NCBI GenBank assembly: GCA_030549955.1
Contig: JAUQQI010000173.1
Location: 2,666-8,779 of the forward strand
Direction: 5' to 3'
Origin: Chloroflexota bacterium
GTDB lineage: Bacteria > Chloroflexota > Dehalococcoidia > JAUQQI01
Length of the DNA stretch: 6,114 nt
Each line of letters starts with the position of its first letter. The stretch's first letter is position 1. A program made the position numbers and the translations under genes. The notes beneath the pieces are model-generated. The model had not been told where the DNA came from. It saw only the letters and a program-made list of their open reading frames with translations, and did not search any database. Positions 5,776 through 6,114 of this stretch are shown here, piece after piece.

Positions 5776-5976
5776 AGCTTCCGGTGGACCGACGCCGCCA
5801 CCCCCGACAACCCCCCGCTAACGCAGACGGGTGAGAACCCGCTCCCCGTGGGCCCAGACGCTGGTCCGGGCATCGGCGCCCTCAACCTCGACGAAGAAAT
5901 ACGTTATGTTGGTGATGGCTTTGGCCGCGAATTCGGTCGGGGGTGCCACAGGCACATTGTTAAAGACCCAGGCCGG
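5374..5976 (-). repeat. Tandem protein-level repeat, period about 154 residues
   Basis: The WVFNNV blocks begin at 5976 and 5514, 462 bases (154 codons) apart and in one frame. Shared residues cover P-WVFNNV-V, a YF-V-V-G strand and T--WAHG. Identity is clear in these blocks and low between them, which indicates an old domain duplication rather than a recent DNA repeat. Confidence 0.75.
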
Positions 5977-6114
5977 GAAGGTCCGGTCGGCGACTACCCT
6001 GATGATCCGCTCGCCGACCACGCCGGGCAGGTTAGCCCAGTAATCCTGGGCTGGGGTTAGAGTACCCCCGAGAAAACCGCCCGAGGTCAGGCTGAGGACC
6101 GCCCACCGGAGGAT
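5818..6114 (-). CDS. Partial protein with WVFNNV...WAHG domain (first copy), runs off the right edge
   Basis: The last 98 codons of a minus-strand frame that stays open to the window edge, so the true start lies outside. Its signature matches the downstream gene: RWAVLSLTSGGFL near its beginning parallels VWLLQALNNGYLEP; PAWVFNNVPV (5976-5947) parallels PRWVFNNVDV; and ITYFFVEVEG followed by VWAHG (5907-5845) parallels KYYFAVKVDG and IWAHG. It ends at TAG 5820-5818, eight residues after WAHG, where the second copy continues with a YFPEKD segment. The reading frame is the same as that of the downstream copy. Family and function are not recognised. Either this is the upstream member of a tandem gene pair, or it is the front of one two-domain protein interrupted by a nonsense codon. 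Confidence 0.65.
   Translation of the reverse strand: MLRWAVLSLTSGGFLGGTLTPAQDYWANLPGVVGERIIRVVADRTFPAWVFNNVPVAPPTEFAAKAITNITYFFVEVEGADARTSVWAHGERVLTRLR

Overview
This window is GC-rich (about two thirds G+C by eye) and densely coding. CGG is favoured for Arg, and TAG is the stop codon of most genes. The best lineage guess is Chloroflexota or a close relative. The main reason is the C-terminal tail of the secreted protease, a proline-rich linker followed by LYLPLI, which I know as a recurrent ending of Chloroflexota secreted proteins. The ClbS/DinB-like four-helix protein and the -10-driven, apparently leaderless gene starts fit that but do not prove it. There is no rRNA, tRNA, CRISPR array or insertion sequence, so placement rests on protein features only.

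Layout. Left half, minus strand: a promoter-like -10 at the extreme left edge points out of the window. Next come a complete UbiB/ABC1/AarF-family atypical kinase (34-1716) with its own sigma70-type promoter, and then a secreted thermitase-like subtilase (1780-3084). Right half, plus strand: mutL (3148-4824), followed after 15 bases by a ClbS/DinB-like four-helix protein (4840-5325), probably one operon. Far right, minus strand and convergent: two copies of an unrecognised domain with a WVFNNV...WAHG signature (5341-5775 and 5818 to the edge), in one reading frame but separated by a single TAG.

The regulatory centre is the 63-base gap between the protease and mutL. It holds two divergent TATAAT elements that form a perfect 9-bp inverted repeat with a 15-bp spacer. 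The rightward element sits so close to the mutL ATG that the mRNA should be leaderless. The leftward one would start a near-leaderless message carrying a 7-codon ORF that overlaps the protease start. The two promoters overlap, so polymerase probably cannot occupy both at once.

Functionally, mutL encodes an endonuclease-type mismatch repair protein with its metal-site residues present. Its probable operon partner belongs to a fold family that includes a DNA-damage self-protection protein. The kinase and protease have no evident link to repair. The most unusual content is the shared divergent promoter, the leaderless starts, and the duplicated domain split by a stop codon. I did not find a recognisable new multi-gene system.
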